64,000 nt of DNA from Mycolicibacter heraklionensis (GCF_019645815.1 NZ_CP080997.1:3972880-4036879); one strand, 5' to 3'; counted from the first letter of the stretch, positions 1-9,518 are shown. The notes: a model not told the origin generated them from the sequence alone. Numbers and translations: made by a program.

Positions 1-3000
1 CACCGCCGGCTCCACCGTTGCCGCCGACACCGGAGTTGGTTCCGCCGAGACCGCCCGCACCGCCGTCGCCGCCGGCGGTGCCGTTGCCGCCGTTGGTGCC
101 GTCCACGTTCGGGTTTGTGGAGTTGGTGCCGTTGGCGCCGTTGAAGCCCTTGCCGCCCACACCGCCGTCGCCGCCGCGGCCGTCGGGGCCGGCGTTGCCG
201 CCCTTTCCACCGTTGCCGCCGGTCTGGCTCGCGTTGGTCGCCGCGCCACCCCTACCGCCTGCGCCGCCGTCGCCACCGGTCGCATTGGCGCCCGTGGCGC
301 CGCTCGCCGCCTGGGTGGTCCCGTCGCCGCTGGTTCCGCCCTGGCCGCCGGCCCCGGCCGTGCCGCGCACGCCGCCGTCGCCGCCGTCGCCACCGTTGCC
401 GGCCGCCGCACCGGCACCGCCGCCCAGGCCGGCGCCACCGACCCCGCCGTTGCCGGCGTTACCGGCGTTTCCGCCCGCGCCACCAACACCGCCCGCGCCG
501 GCCTGCCCGTCGTTGCCGTTGGTGGCAGTGCCGCCGGCACCACCGTTGCCGCCGCCACCGCCCGTACCGCCGACACCACCGTCACCGGCGTCGCCGCCGG
601 CCGTACCGTTGCCGCCGGGCACCGTGGCGTCGACACCGGCGGTGCCGTTGGCGCCGCTTCCGCCGATCCCGCCGACGCCACCGGCCCCGCCGATCCCGCC
701 GTTGCCGGCGTCACCGGAGGTGGTTCCGCCGGCACCACCGGCGCCACCATTGCCGCCCTTACCGCCATCGCCGCCGAGGGTGCCGTTGCCGTTGCCGTCG
801 GTCACGCCCGCCAGGCCGTTGGCGCCGGTACCCCCCGCGCCGCCGTCACCACCGGTGCCGACGGCTCCGGCGTTACCGCCGGCACCGCCGTTGCCGCCGT
901 TGGTTCCCGGGGCGGTGGCGTCGAAGCCTCGACCACCGTCACCGCCGTCTCCTCCTGCAGTGGCGTCCGCGCCGGCGGCGCCGTCGCTTCCGGCGGCACC
1001 GCCGCTGCCGCCGGTGCCGGCTCCGGCGCCGGTTCCGCCCAGGCCGGCCTCACCGCGGTCGCCGCCGTCACCGCCCTTGCCGCCGTCGGGGTTGTCGGCG
1101 TCACCGGCGGCACCCGTTCCGCCGTTGCCGGCGTTACCGGCGTTTCCTCCGTCACCGGCATTGCCGCCGTCGCCGTTGCTGCCGCCGTTGCCGTTGGCGG
1201 CGGTGCCGGCGTTACCTCCCACGCCGCCGTTGCCGCCCACACCGCCGTTACCGCCGTCGCCGCCGTTACCGCCCGCGCCGTCGTCGACACCGGCCACGCC
1301 GGTTGCACCGTCCTGGCCGGTGCCGCCGGCACCACCGGTGGCTCCGTTACCACCGTTGCCGCCGTCACCGGCGTTACCGGCCAGCGCGCCACCATTACCG
1401 CCGGCGCCCCCGGCACCACCAGCGCCCCCGGCGCCACCGGTACCGCCCGATGCGCCGGGCACATCGCCATCAGCGCCCAGTGCGCCCAGCGCGCCGCTAC
1501 CGCCGGCCGCGCCGTTTCCGCCGTTGCCGATCAGGCCGCCGTGACCTCCGGCACCGCCGGCGCCGCCGTCCGCGCCTGGAACGGCGTCGGGGTCGGTCGA
1601 GGCGTCATAACCCGCACCGCCGTTACCGCCGTTGCCGTGAATTCCGGTCACTCCGGTCCCGGCGACGCCGTCGAGACCGTCGACGCCGCTGGCCGGGTTA
1701 CCGCCGGTCCCGTGCACACCGCCAATACCGGCGTTGCCTGCGGTGCCGGGGTTACCGCCGTTGCCGCCCTTGCCGCCGTCGGGGTTCTCCGCGTCGCCGG
1801 CCGCGCCGTTGCCGCCGTTGCCGGGGGTGTTGGCGTTGCCACCGTTACCGGCGTCGCCGCCGTTGCCGTTGAGTCCGACCACACCGTTGTAGACCACGCC
1901 CGCGTTGCCACCGTTACCGCCGGCGCCGCCATCGCCACCGCTGCCGCCGTGGCCGCCGTCTTGGCCGTCCTGGCCGGGGAAGATTCCGTCGGCGCCGTGG
2001 GCGCCCGCACCGCCGTCGCCGCCGTCCGCGCCGTTTCCGCCGTTGCCGCCGTTGCCGGAGTTGCCGGCGTCTCGACCGCCGGCACCGCCGTTACCGCCGT
2101 GGCCGCCGTAACCGCCGACCTTGCCGTCCACTCCGGCGTCGCCGGGGTTGGCGCCGTCGGCACCGGCGGCGCTGTCGCCGCCGTGCCCGCCGTTACCACC
2201 GTTGCCGCCGTCGCCGATCCGCCCTGCGGCACCACCGTTTCCGGCGGCGCCACCGTTTTGGCCCTGGCCGTCGCTGAGCACGCCGCCGTTGCCGCCATTG
2301 CCGCCGTGACCACCGTTGCCACCGCTGATCGCCACCGCGCCGGCCGCGCCGGAGGCGGCACGCGTGCCGTCACTGTTCAGGCCGCCGAGGCCCGCGACGC
2401 CGGCGATACCACGGTCACCGCCCGCGCCGCCGTTACCACCGTCACCGGCGGAAAGGCCGGTTCCATCGTTGCCACCGTTGCCGCCGTTGCCGCCGTTGCC
2501 GGCATTGCCGGCGTCACCGGCGCTGCCGCCGGCCCCGGCCACGCCGGAAGCCCCAGCCGGGTGAATACCGAGGAATCCACCGGCGCCGCCCTTACCGGCG
2601 TTACCACCGGCACCACCGTTTCCGCCGTTACCACCGTCGCCGGCGTCCATACCGTCTTGACCGGGAAGGCCGCTGCTGACGCCGGCACCGCCGGCGTTGG
2701 TGCCGTGCAGGCCGTTCTGACCGTCACCACCGGCACCACCGTCGCCGCCGATTCCACCATTGCCGCCGTTGCCTGCGGCGCCGAACAGCAAGCCCGCCCG
2801 GCCGCCGGTACCACCGTTGCCGCCGATACCGCCGAAGCCGCCGTTGTCACCGCTCGCGCCGAACGTGGCTCCGTCGGCACCGTCGCCGCCGAAACCTCCG
2901 GCACCACCGGCGCCGCCGGCGCCACCGTTGCCGATGAAGATGGCCGCACCGCCAGCACCACCGAAACCACCAGCGCCACCACCGATTCCACCGGCACCAC

Positions 3001-3769
3001 CAGCGCCGCCCAGGCCACCGTTGCCCAGCAGCCAGCCGCCGGCACCGCCGTCCCCGCCGGCACCGCCGTCCCCGCCGGCACCGCCGTCGCCGCCGGCAAC
3101 GCCGTCGAGTCCGGCGCCGCCCGCGCCGCCGTTGCCGATCAGTCCGGCCGCTCCACCGATCCCGCCGTCGGCATTGATGGCGTTACCGGCAACCCCGGCG
3201 CCACCGTCACCGAACAGGAACCCGCCATCGCCGAGGTTGCCGAAGATTCCCGAGCTGCCCAGCAGCGAGTCATTGACGCCGTCGAAGCCGTCGATGCCGT
3301 TGCCGATCAGCACCCGACCGAACAGGTCGACGAAGGGCTGGTTGACGATGTTGAGCAACGGTTCGGCGTAGCCCATCAAGTCTTGGCTGATGGCGTACAA
3401 CGGCAGATACACGTAGTTCTGGAAGCCCGAGTAGAGCAGGTGGTCCAGCTCCGCCAGCCACGGGCCCAACGGCTGGGTGGGGTCAAAGGCGAAAATGCTC
3501 GAGTCGAACGCGGCACCCGCGTCGAGGCCGGCGAGGATGTCGGCCGATGACCCGGTGAGCCACAAGTCCGAGCCCACGGACCAGGATTCGAACACCTCCA
3601 GGATCGGCTGCGAGAACAGGTCGTCGAAGTCAGCGGTGGCAGCGGGAGCACCTGCCACCGGACCCACTCCGAAAGCCAGGAAGGCGCCGACTGCGCTACC
3701 CGCGCCGGCCACCCGCCGAGCGACACCACCTGAACGGTTACCCTGCCGACCTTCACGACTCTGCTTCAT
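1..3769 (-). CDS. PGRS repeat protein without a PE domain (3' end outside window)
   Basis: The reading frame starts at ATG 3769 and stays open to the window edge, so at least 1256 residues are seen and the C-terminus is missing. The first ~45 residues are basic then hydrophobic (ARRVAGAGSAVGAFLAFGVG followed by an Ala/Pro stretch ending ATADFDD), like an export signal. Residues ~46-165 form a non-repetitive globular part rich in Leu, Phe, Trp and Asp. From about residue 170 it is nearly all GGxGG repeats with Asn, Asp and Ala, the PGRS pattern of mycobacterial surface proteins. There is no PE domain (no Pro-Glu N-terminus of ~110 residues). The leader and the first residues after it resemble those of the PGRS gene at 29775. 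Its role is unknown; a cell-envelope location is inferred. The long open frames on the opposite strand are artefacts of GGC/GCC periodicity. Confidence 0.9.
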   Translation of the reverse strand, partial: MKQSREGRQGNRSGGVARRVAGAGSAVGAFLAFGVGPVAGAPAATADFDDLFSQPILEVFESWSVGSDLWLTGSSADILAGLDAGAAFDSSIFAFDPTQPLGPWLAELDHLLYSGFQNYVYLPLYAISQDLMGYAEPLLNIVNQPFVDLFGRVLIGNGIDGFDGVNDSLLGSSGIFGNLGDGGFLFGDGGAGVAGNAINADGGIGGAAGLIGNGGAGGAGLDGVAGGDGGAGGDGGAGGDGGAGGWLLGNGGLGGAGGAGGIGGGAGGFGGAGGAAIFIGNGGAGGAGGAGGFGGDGADGATFGASGDNGGFGGIGGNGGTGGRAGLLFGAAGNGGNGGIGGDGGAGGDGQNGLHGTNAGGAGVSSGLPGQDGMDAGDGGNGGNGGAGGNAGKGGAGGFLGIHPAGASGVAGAGGSAGDAGNAGNGGNGGNGGNDGTGLSAGDGGNGGAGGDRGIAGVAGLGGLNSDGTRAASGAAGAVAISGGNGGHGGNGGNGGVLSDGQGQNGGAAGNGGAAGRIGDGGNGGNGGHGGDSAAGADGANPGDAGVDGKVGGYGGHGGNGGAGGRDAGNSGNGGNGGNGADGGDGGAGAHGADGIFPGQDGQDGGHGGSGGDGGAGGNGGNAGVVYNGVVGLNGNGGDAGNGGNANTPGNGGNGAAGDAENPDGGKGGNGGNPGTAGNAGIGGVHGTGGNPASGVDGLDGVAGTGVTGIHGNGGNGGAGYDASTDPDAVPGADGGAGGAGGHGGLIGNGGNGAAGGSGALGALGADGDVPGASGGTGGAGGAGGAGGAGGNGGALAGNAGDGGNGGNGATGGAGGTGQDGATGVAGVDDGAGGNGGDGGNGGVGGNGGVGGNAGTAANGNGGSNGDGGNAGDGGNAGNAGNGGTGAAGDADNPDGGKGGDGGDRGEAGLGGTGAGAGTGGSGGAAGSDGAAGADATAGGDGGDGGRGFDATAPGTNGGNGGAGGNAGAVGTGGDGGAGGTGANGLAGVTDGNGNGTLGGDGGKGGNGGAGGAGGTTSGDAGNGGIGGAGGVGGIGGSGANGTAGVDATVPGGNGTAGGDAGDGGVGGTGGGGGNGGAGGTATNGNDGQAGAGGVGGAGGNAGNAGNGGVGGAGLGGGAGAAAGNGGDGGDGGVRGTAGAGGQGGTSGDGTTQAASGATGANATGGDGGAGGRGGAATNASQTGGNGGKGGNAGPDGRGGDGGVGGKGFNGANGTNSTNPNVDGTNGGNGTAGGDGGAGGLGGTNSGVGGNGGAGG

Positions 3770-4231
3770 GCCGAATTCCTCAATTCCTGAATTCACGCCA
3801 ATTAGTCGTCGGTTCCGCTGGAGTACGCCAACCGCGACTTGGCCTGCCCGCGCTGCAAGTTAGCCGAATTTGACGCTTGCGACGAATTGAAAATTAGGTA
3901 TCTGCGGAGCCTCCTGCGGCAATAAACCATGACTGACCTGAGAATTAGCCGAAATTGAGAGCTGGGTCATATGGGCGACATCATTGTTTACCGATGCGTG
4001 TGACCGTCACCACAAGTAGGTAATATTGCTTACATATTGGCCCCCATATGCGAAATAGCGAGACCCCCATAAAAATGACTACGCGGCCCATCGGGCAAAC
4101 TCGCGCACTGGCCGACGGGATTCCTGATCCCCGAGCACCGAGGTGTCCTGAACGGGACGACCGCGCGGGCTCGGAGCGCGGCTTTCACCATTCGGGGATA
4201 GCCGGGTGACCGGCAGCGGTATAACCACCCC
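3770..4231. promoter_or_regulatory. intergenic region between divergent PGRS and hydrolase genes
   Basis: These 462 bases are locally AT-richer than the rest of the window, notably 3880-4080. They separate two genes transcribed away from each other and must hold both promoters. I see no convincing gene, RNA or strong hairpin. A purine-rich stretch (GAGGAATT on the minus strand, 3776-3783) just upstream of the PGRS start could act as its ribosome binding site. Confidence 0.5.
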
Positions 4232-5464
4232 ATGGTGCTCAAGGTCGCGGTTCCCCAAGGTCTGATCGGTGGAGACGTCGATGTGGGCTACGGCAAGGTC
4301 GCCGACGCGTTCCGGGCCAACTTCGCCAGCGGCCGCGAGGTCGGCGCCGCCGTCGCGGTGTACCGCGACGGCGTCAAAGTCGTCGACCTGTGGGGCGGCT
4401 ACCGCGACGGGGTTGCGCGCGAGCCATGGCAGCCGGACACCATGGTCAACGTCTTCTCCAGCACCAAGGGCGTGGCGGCCCTGGCCGTGGCGCTGGCGGT
4501 CTCGCGGGGCCTGTTCGGCTACGACGACAAGGTGGCAACCCACTGGCCGGAGTTCGCGCAGGCCGGCAAGGGTGAGGTCACCGTCCGCCAGCTCCTCGGC
4601 CATCAGGCCGGGTTGAGCGCACTGAAGCCCGCACCGACCCTGGCCGACGTCGCCGCCCCGGATCGCCTGGCGCCCATGCTCGCCGCCCAGAAGCCGCTCT
4701 GGGTGCCGGGCACCCGGCACGGGTATCACGCGATCACGTTGGGCTGGTACGAGTCCGAGCTGATCCGTCGCACCGACCCGGCAGGTCGCACTCTGGGCCG
4801 GTTCTTCGCCGACGAAATCGCCGGCCCGCTGGGGCTGGACCTGTACATCGGCCTGCCGAACTCGGTCACCCGCGACCAAGTGGCGTTGTTGCACCAGTGG
4901 AAACGCGCCGAGTCCCTGCTGCACCTCAATGTGATGCCGGCCGCCCTGGTGGCCGCATCGTTCAACCCGTTCGGACTGCTGGGACGAGCGAGCTCCATGC
5001 CACGCGACATCAAGCCCTGGGACGGCGACTACAACCGGGACGACGTGCGGGCCGTGGAGATCCCGTCGGCCAACGGAATCGGTTCCGCGTCGGCGATCGC
5101 GCGACTCTACGGCGCCGCGGCAACCGCGGATCCCGCCCTGCCGCTGAGTCCCGGTGTGCGCGATGAGCTCACTGCCATGCCGGCATCGCCGTCTCGCGGC
5201 GAACGCGACAAAGTGTTGGGCGTTGAGGTGGTGTTCTCGCTGGGGCTGTCCAAGCCGGCGTTCGGCTCCGCCTTCGGTTCCTCGGATAAAGCTTATGGCA
5301 CACCGGGTTTCGGAGGTTCTTTCGGATTCGCCGACCCCGACACCGGCATCGGCTACTCATATGTGATGAACCGCCTGGGTTTTCACCTCTACAGCGACCC
5401 TCGCGAACTCGCGCTGCGACAGGCGTTGTTCCGGGACGTGCTGGGCGCCCGACTGCAGTCCTAG
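4232..5464 (+). CDS. serine hydrolase, class-C beta-lactamase/esterase family
   Basis: This 410-residue protein belongs to the beta-lactamase-related serine hydrolases (the LipE/LipL/LipP type of mycobacterial esterases, EstB-like). The catalytic S-x-x-K motif is visible as SSTK near residue 76, in VNVFSSTKGVAA. A Tyr-containing motif (GYHAITLGWYESEL) near residue 165 probably supplies the second catalytic Tyr. A Gly-rich C-terminal stretch (GTPGFGGSFGFADPDTGIGY) matches the third motif region of the family. No signal peptide is seen, so a cytosolic or wall-associated ester hydrolase acting on short acyl esters is more likely than a true beta-lactamase. The substrate is unknown. It stands alone, with a convergent small secreted gene 18 bp downstream. 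The ATG at 4232 has only a weak ribosome binding site, so the true start may differ slightly. Confidence 0.85.
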   Translation: MVLKVAVPQGLIGGDVDVGYGKVADAFRANFASGREVGAAVAVYRDGVKVVDLWGGYRDGVAREPWQPDTMVNVFSSTKGVAALAVALAVSRGLFGYDDKVATHWPEFAQAGKGEVTVRQLLGHQAGLSALKPAPTLADVAAPDRLAPMLAAQKPLWVPGTRHGYHAITLGWYESELIRRTDPAGRTLGRFFADEIAGPLGLDLYIGLPNSVTRDQVALLHQWKRAESLLHLNVMPAALVAASFNPFGLLGRASSMPRDIKPWDGDYNRDDVRAVEIPSANGIGSASAIARLYGAAATADPALPLSPGVRDELTAMPASPSRGERDKVLGVEVVFSLGLSKPAFGSAFGSSDKAYGTPGFGGSFGFADPDTGIGYSYVMNRLGFHLYSDPRELALRQALFRDVLGARLQS

Positions 5465-5482
5465 CGGCCCACGGCGAACAAA

Positions 5483-5788
5483 CTACATGTACTGCGGGCA
5501 GTAGTGCGCCGTCGAGATCGCGGCGAACTGGGCAGCCGTGTGAATGGTGAAGCCGGGGTTGGTGGTCTGCACCGCGACGACGGTGTCCATCGGCGACAGC
5601 CCCGCGTCCATCAGCTGACACACGGCGTGGCCGGCCGACACGGTGGCCTCGTCGTTGGCCCGGTGGCTCAGTCCGGCTCCGCTCAGGGTGGCCAGGAACT
5701 GGCCATCGATACCGGCGGGCGCGGCGTTGGCGGGAGCGGCCAGGCCGACCATCGCGCTCAGACCTGCCAGCAGCAGTAACCGTTTCAT
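5483..5788 (-). CDS. small secreted DUF732-like protein
   Basis: A 101-residue protein with a clear Sec signal peptide: basic MKR, a Leu/Ala-rich core, then AAPANAAPA where cleavage is expected near residue 23. The mature part has two cysteines (AVCQLMD and HYCPQYM) and ends in a Tyr-Cys-Pro motif, the layout of the mycobacterial secreted DUF732 family, in which the cysteines are thought to pair. The function of the family is not established. It is convergent with the hydrolase gene and lies downstream of sppA on the same strand, 87 bp away. Confidence 0.8.
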   Translation of the reverse strand: MKRLLLLAGLSAMVGLAAPANAAPAGIDGQFLATLSGAGLSHRANDEATVSAGHAVCQLMDAGLSPMDTVVAVQTTNPGFTIHTAAQFAAISTAHYCPQYM

Positions 5789-5875
5789 GGCTCTAAGGAT
5801 GGCCGGGGCCCGTTAAAGACGTGTTACCGAGCTTTTACTGCCGCGAAGAGAATTGTTGATTCTGCGTTACGTGCT

Positions 5876-7648
5876 TTACCAGCGCGACTCCCCCAGCCAC
5901 AGCACCTGCGCACCGTTGACCGAGCGTTCGACCTGGTCGACGAGCCCGGTCAGGGACCGCACCACCAGGTTGCCGACCGCATCGGACAGCGCCGCCGCCG
6001 GCTGCGAAGAGGGGCGCGGCCGGACGAACTCCCACCACGACGAGCCGGGGTAGGACACGGTGCGGACCTGCGCGTCCGCGTCGAGCCCGGCCAGCACCTT
6101 GGCACGTCGCACCGCCGTGCGCAGCCCGCCCAGCTCGTCGACCAGCCCCCGTTCGGCCGCGTCGGCGCCGGTCCATACCCGCCCGCGAGCGACCGCGTCC
6201 ACCGCCTCGGTGGACAGGTTGCGGCCCTGCGCCACCCGCGCCACGAAGTCGTTGTAGAACAGGTCGGCCTCGGTCTCGACCTGCCCCTGCTGTTCGGCGG
6301 TAAACGGAGCGTTGATCGACCAGGCGTCGGCGTTGGCACCGGTGCGCACCGAGTCGGTGCCTACCCCGAGGCGGTCCTTGAGCTGACGGGCCACCAGTTT
6401 GCCGGTCACCACCCCGATGGATCCGGTGATGGTGCCCGGGTTGGCCACAATGGTGTCCGCACCCGCGGAGATGTAGTAGCCGCCGGATGCCGCGACCGCG
6501 CCCATCGAAGCCACCACCGGCTTGCCCGCCGCGCGGGCCTGCTGCACCGCCCGCCAGATGGTTTCGGACCCGGTGACCGAACCGCCCGGGCTGTCCACCC
6601 GCAGCACGATCGCGGCGACCTCATCATCGGCCGCCGCCTCTCGCAGCGCCGCGGCGATCGTGTCGCCACCGACGTTGCGGTTGCCCAACGGCGACAGCTG
6701 CGGCCCGCCCGTGCCGCTGACGATCGCACCGGACACCGTCACCACGGCGATCGCCGGCTTGGGCTTACGCCCGGGCAAGGCGGGACCAGACCCGCCGGCC
6801 GTGGCGTGGGCGTAGCGCCCCAGGTACAGGCGCGGTGGCGCGTTGTCGTCGTCGGCGCCGGCGATGTCCTCGGCTCCGGCCAGTTCGGCGATCCGGTCGT
6901 AGGCCTCGTCGCGGAATCCGATCCGGTCGATCAGGCCCGACTGCACCGCGTCGTCACGCAGCAGCGGCGCCTTGTCGGCCAGGGTGTCGATGACGCCGGC
7001 GTCGAGGTTGCGGGACTCGGCGACGGCCGCACGCACCTGAGCGTGCAGGCTCTGCACCAGAGCGGTGTCGGCCTCGCGGTGCGCCTCGGTGTAGGAGTCC
7101 TGAGTGAACAGGTTGGCCGCCGACTTGTATTCGCCCCGGGCGACGAACTGCGCCTCAATGCCGGCCTTATCCAGCGCGCTGCGCAGGAAGGTCGCGTTGG
7201 TGGCGAAACCGATCAACCCGACCGTCCCCGACGGCTGCATCCAGACCTCACCGAACGCCGAGGCCAGGTAGTAGGACAGCGTGCCCGGGTAGGTTTCGGC
7301 CCAGGCCAGCGACGGTTTGACGGCGGTGAACTCGGCGATCGCCGCCCGCAGCTCCTGCACCGGCCCGGCGGCCGCAGACGACAGCTGCACCCGGGCAATC
7401 AATCCCGCTACTCGCGGGTCTTCGGCGGCACGGTGGATGGCGGCCACCACATCGCGCAGCACCGGCGGCCGGCCACCGGAACGGATCAGCGCCAGCGGGT
7501 CGAAAGCCCCGGTCTCGTGGGGCAGCTCCTGCAGGTCGAGTTCGAGGATCACGCCGTTGGGCACGCCGTGGTGCCGGGCGGTGTCGATGCGACGGGCGAC
7601 GCCGCGCAGGTCGTCCAGGCCGGGCACGCCGGTCAGCAAGGAGAACAT
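5876..7648 (-). CDS. sppA: signal peptide peptidase SppA, 67K type
   Basis: A 590-residue tandem-domain SppA (peptidase family S49). It degrades signal peptides left in the membrane after secretion. The N-terminal half carries the general-base lysine in ARGEYKSAANLFTQ, and the C-terminal half carries the nucleophilic serine in AVAASGGYYISAG. This is the Lys/Ser dyad of the long bacterial type. The start chosen is ATG 7648 (MFSLLTGVPG), which begins the conserved part; a frame-extending ATG at 7678 lies only 30 bases upstream. It follows rplO on the same strand, as sppA does after the ribosomal cluster in M. tuberculosis, but a strong hairpin at 7691-7728 probably separates the two transcripts. 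Confidence 0.93.
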   Translation of the reverse strand: MFSLLTGVPGLDDLRGVARRIDTARHHGVPNGVILELDLQELPHETGAFDPLALIRSGGRPPVLRDVVAAIHRAAEDPRVAGLIARVQLSSAAAGPVQELRAAIAEFTAVKPSLAWAETYPGTLSYYLASAFGEVWMQPSGTVGLIGFATNATFLRSALDKAGIEAQFVARGEYKSAANLFTQDSYTEAHREADTALVQSLHAQVRAAVAESRNLDAGVIDTLADKAPLLRDDAVQSGLIDRIGFRDEAYDRIAELAGAEDIAGADDDNAPPRLYLGRYAHATAGGSGPALPGRKPKPAIAVVTVSGAIVSGTGGPQLSPLGNRNVGGDTIAAALREAAADDEVAAIVLRVDSPGGSVTGSETIWRAVQQARAAGKPVVASMGAVAASGGYYISAGADTIVANPGTITGSIGVVTGKLVARQLKDRLGVGTDSVRTGANADAWSINAPFTAEQQGQVETEADLFYNDFVARVAQGRNLSTEAVDAVARGRVWTGADAAERGLVDELGGLRTAVRRAKVLAGLDADAQVRTVSYPGSSWWEFVRPRPSSQPAAALSDAVGNLVVRSLTGLVDQVERSVNGAQVLWLGESRW

Positions 7649-7690
7649 GATTTTGAGCCTACCGGCGCCGTGCGACACCGCGACCAGACG

Positions 7691-7728
7691 CAGAATCGCA
7701 CCCCACCAAGCGGTGGAGTGCGATTCTG
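7691..7728 (-). terminator. hairpin after the spc ribosomal cluster
   Basis: Two 17-nt arms (7691-7707 and 7712-7728) pair with a single mismatch around a 4-nt loop, AAGC. It sits between the end of rplO (7753) and the start of sppA (7648). There is no U-tract, as is common for mycobacterial terminators. Confidence 0.75.
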
Positions 7729-7752
7729 TGACTTCTCGCGGCGCGGCGAGAT

Positions 7753-8196
7753 CTACAGCTCGGTGGCGGTGCCTCCGGCTGCGGTGATCTTGTCGCGGGC
7801 GCTGCCGCTGAACTTGTGGGCGGTGACGTCGGCCTTGACCGTCAGCTTGCCGTCGCCGAGCACCTTGACCAGCGTGTTCTTCCGGACCGCGCCCTTGGCG
7901 ACCAGCTCGTCGAGGCCGATGGTGCCACCCTCCGGGAACAACCGGTTGATGTCGCCGACATTGACGACCTCGTACTCGGTGCGGAACCGGTTGCGGAAGC
8001 CCTTCAGCTTGGGCAGCCGCATGTGGATCGGCATCTGCCCACCCTCGAACCGGACCGGCACGTTCTTGCGTGCCTTGGTGCCCTTGGTGCCGCGGCCCGC
8101 GGTCTTACCCTTGGAACCCTCACCACGGCCGACGCGGGTCTTCTTGGTGTTCGACCCGGGCGCAGGGCGCAGGTCGTGCAGCTTGATGGGCGTCAT
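7753..8196 (-). CDS. rplO: 50S ribosomal protein L15
   Basis: A 147-residue L15 of normal length with the family's N-terminal KLHDLRPAPGSN and the basic Gly-rich RGTKGTKARKNVP region that threads into 23S rRNA, then the conserved GGQMPIHMRLPKLKGF. Its ATG overlaps the TAA of rpmD by one base, so translation is likely coupled. It is the last gene of the spc-type cluster before the hairpin at 7691. Confidence 0.97.
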   Translation of the reverse strand: MTPIKLHDLRPAPGSNTKKTRVGRGEGSKGKTAGRGTKGTKARKNVPVRFEGGQMPIHMRLPKLKGFRNRFRTEYEVVNVGDINRLFPEGGTIGLDELVAKGAVRKNTLVKVLGDGKLTVKADVTAHKFSGSARDKITAAGGTATEL

Positions 8197-8384
8197 TATT
8201 TCTCCCCGGCCTCTTCAACTTCTACGAGGTGGTGAACAACCCGGATCAGCCCACGGGTCTGCGGGTTGTCCTCACGCACCACCGACTGGCGGATCTTGCG
8301 CAGGCCCAGGGTGCGCAGGCTTTCGCGCTGCTTCCAGCGTGCACCGATGGTGCCGCGGACCTGGGTGATCTTCAGGTTTGCCAT
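8196..8384 (-). CDS. rpmD: 50S ribosomal protein L30
   Basis: A 62-residue L30: it begins MANLKITQVRGTIG and contains LRTLGLRKIRQSVV, both typical of the family. The start is ATG 8384, two bases after the rpsE stop. It sits between rpsE and rplO as in all actinobacterial spc operons. Confidence 0.97.
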   Translation of the reverse strand: MANLKITQVRGTIGARWKQRESLRTLGLRKIRQSVVREDNPQTRGLIRVVHHLVEVEEAGEK

Positions 8385-8386
8385 GG

Positions 8387-9079
8387 TTACGCCGTGCCTT
8401 CCCGCGCCGCAGCGGCAGCCAGCGCTTCGCTCTCGCGGCGAGCCTTGAGCATCGAGGCCGGAGCCACGTCTTCGATGGGCAGACCACGTCGGGCCGCCAC
8501 CTCTTCGGGACGCTGCAGCATCTTCAGCGCGGCGACGGTGGCGTGCACCACGTTGATCGCGTTGTCGCTGCCCAGCGACTTGGACAAGATGTCGTGCACG
8601 CCGGCGCATTCCAGCACCGCACGCACCGCACCACCGGCGATCACACCGGTACCGGGGCTGGCCGGGCGCAGGAACACCACACCGGCGGCGGCTTCACCCT
8701 GAACCGGGTGGGTGATGGTGCCACCGATCAGCGGGACCCGGAAGAAGCCCTTGCGAGCCTCCTCCACGCCCTTGGCGATCGCGGCAGGCACTTCCTTGGC
8801 CTTGCCGTAGCCGACGCCGACCAGGCCGTGGCCGTCGCCGACGATCACCAGCGCGGTGAAGCTGAACCGGCGACCACCCTTGACCACCTTGGACACCCGG
8901 TTGATCGCGACAACGCGCTCCAGGTAGTTGCTCTTGTCGCCGTCCCGGTTGTCACGGCCACCACGACCGCCGTCGCGGCCACCGCGTCCGCCCCGGTTGT
9001 CACGGTTGTCGCGCCCGTCGCTGCGGCTGCCCGTGTCGGGACCTGCCGAGGAGGCCCCTGTCGGCTGCTCCGCCATCAT
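8387..9079 (-). CDS. rpsE: 30S ribosomal protein S5
   Basis: A 230-residue S5. The conserved core begins around residue 60 (YLERVVAINRVSKVVKGGRR) and ends in the family's LPIEDV region. The first ~55 residues are a disordered extension of Gly, Arg, Asp and Asn (repeated GGR/RDNRD units), longer than in E. coli but usual in mycobacteria. Two consecutive ATGs (9079, 9076) could each be the start. Confidence 0.97.
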   Translation of the reverse strand: MMAEQPTGASSAGPDTGSRSDGRDNRDNRGGRGGRDGGRGGRDNRDGDKSNYLERVVAINRVSKVVKGGRRFSFTALVIVGDGHGLVGVGYGKAKEVPAAIAKGVEEARKGFFRVPLIGGTITHPVQGEAAAGVVFLRPASPGTGVIAGGAVRAVLECAGVHDILSKSLGSDNAINVVHATVAALKMLQRPEEVAARRGLPIEDVAPASMLKARRESEALAAAAAREGTA

Positions 9080-9110
9080 GCGGTCCTTCCAGTCATCTTC
9101 ACGTCAGTCA

Positions 9111-9518
9111 TCAGAAGTTCAATCCGCCCTCGCGCGCCGCGTCGGCCAGTGCAGCGATGCGCCCGCCGTAGGTGTAGCCACCGCGGTCGAACACCACGTT
9201 CTGGACACCGGCGGCCTTGGCGCGCTCGGCGATCAGCTGGCCGACCCGCACACTGTGGGCCTTCTTGTCGCCGTCCACGGCCCGCACGTCGGCCTCGATC
9301 GACGACGCCGCAGCCACGGTGTGGCCGGCCAGGTCGTCGACAAGCTGGACGTGGATGTGCCGCGAGGAGCGGTGCACCACCAGACGCGGACGCTCGGCGG
9401 TGCCAGCCACCTTCTTGCGCAGCCGCGCGTGCCGGCGAATCCGGTGCGCGCGCCGAACCTCGGAGATGTTCTGCCCGACCGGCTTGCGGACCGCGGGGTC
9501 TGCTTGTGATTGCGCCAT
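9111..9518 (-). CDS. rplR: 50S ribosomal protein L18
   Basis: A 135-residue L18, a 5S rRNA-binding protein. It shows RRAHRIRRHARLRKKVAGT and RPRLVVHRSSRHIHVQLVDD, the family hallmarks, and ends in the typical FDRGGYTYGGRIAALADAAR. It starts two bases after rplF ends, and 31 bases separate it from rpsE. Confidence 0.97.
   Translation of the reverse strand: MAQSQADPAVRKPVGQNISEVRRAHRIRRHARLRKKVAGTAERPRLVVHRSSRHIHVQLVDDLAGHTVAAASSIEADVRAVDGDKKAHSVRVGQLIAERAKAAGVQNVVFDRGGYTYGGRIAALADAAREGGLNF

Noticed and set aside
18..3863. Long Pro/Ala-rich open frames on the plus strand and Ala/Thr/Val-rich frames on the minus strand
   Set aside because: They are shadows of the GGC/GCC periodicity of the PGRS gene; only the frame from ATG 3769 has a leader, a globular domain and a coherent repeat.
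6806..8368. 520-codon plus-strand frame antisense to sppA and rplO
   Set aside because: No family resemblance; it is the high-GC mirror of two well-supported genes.
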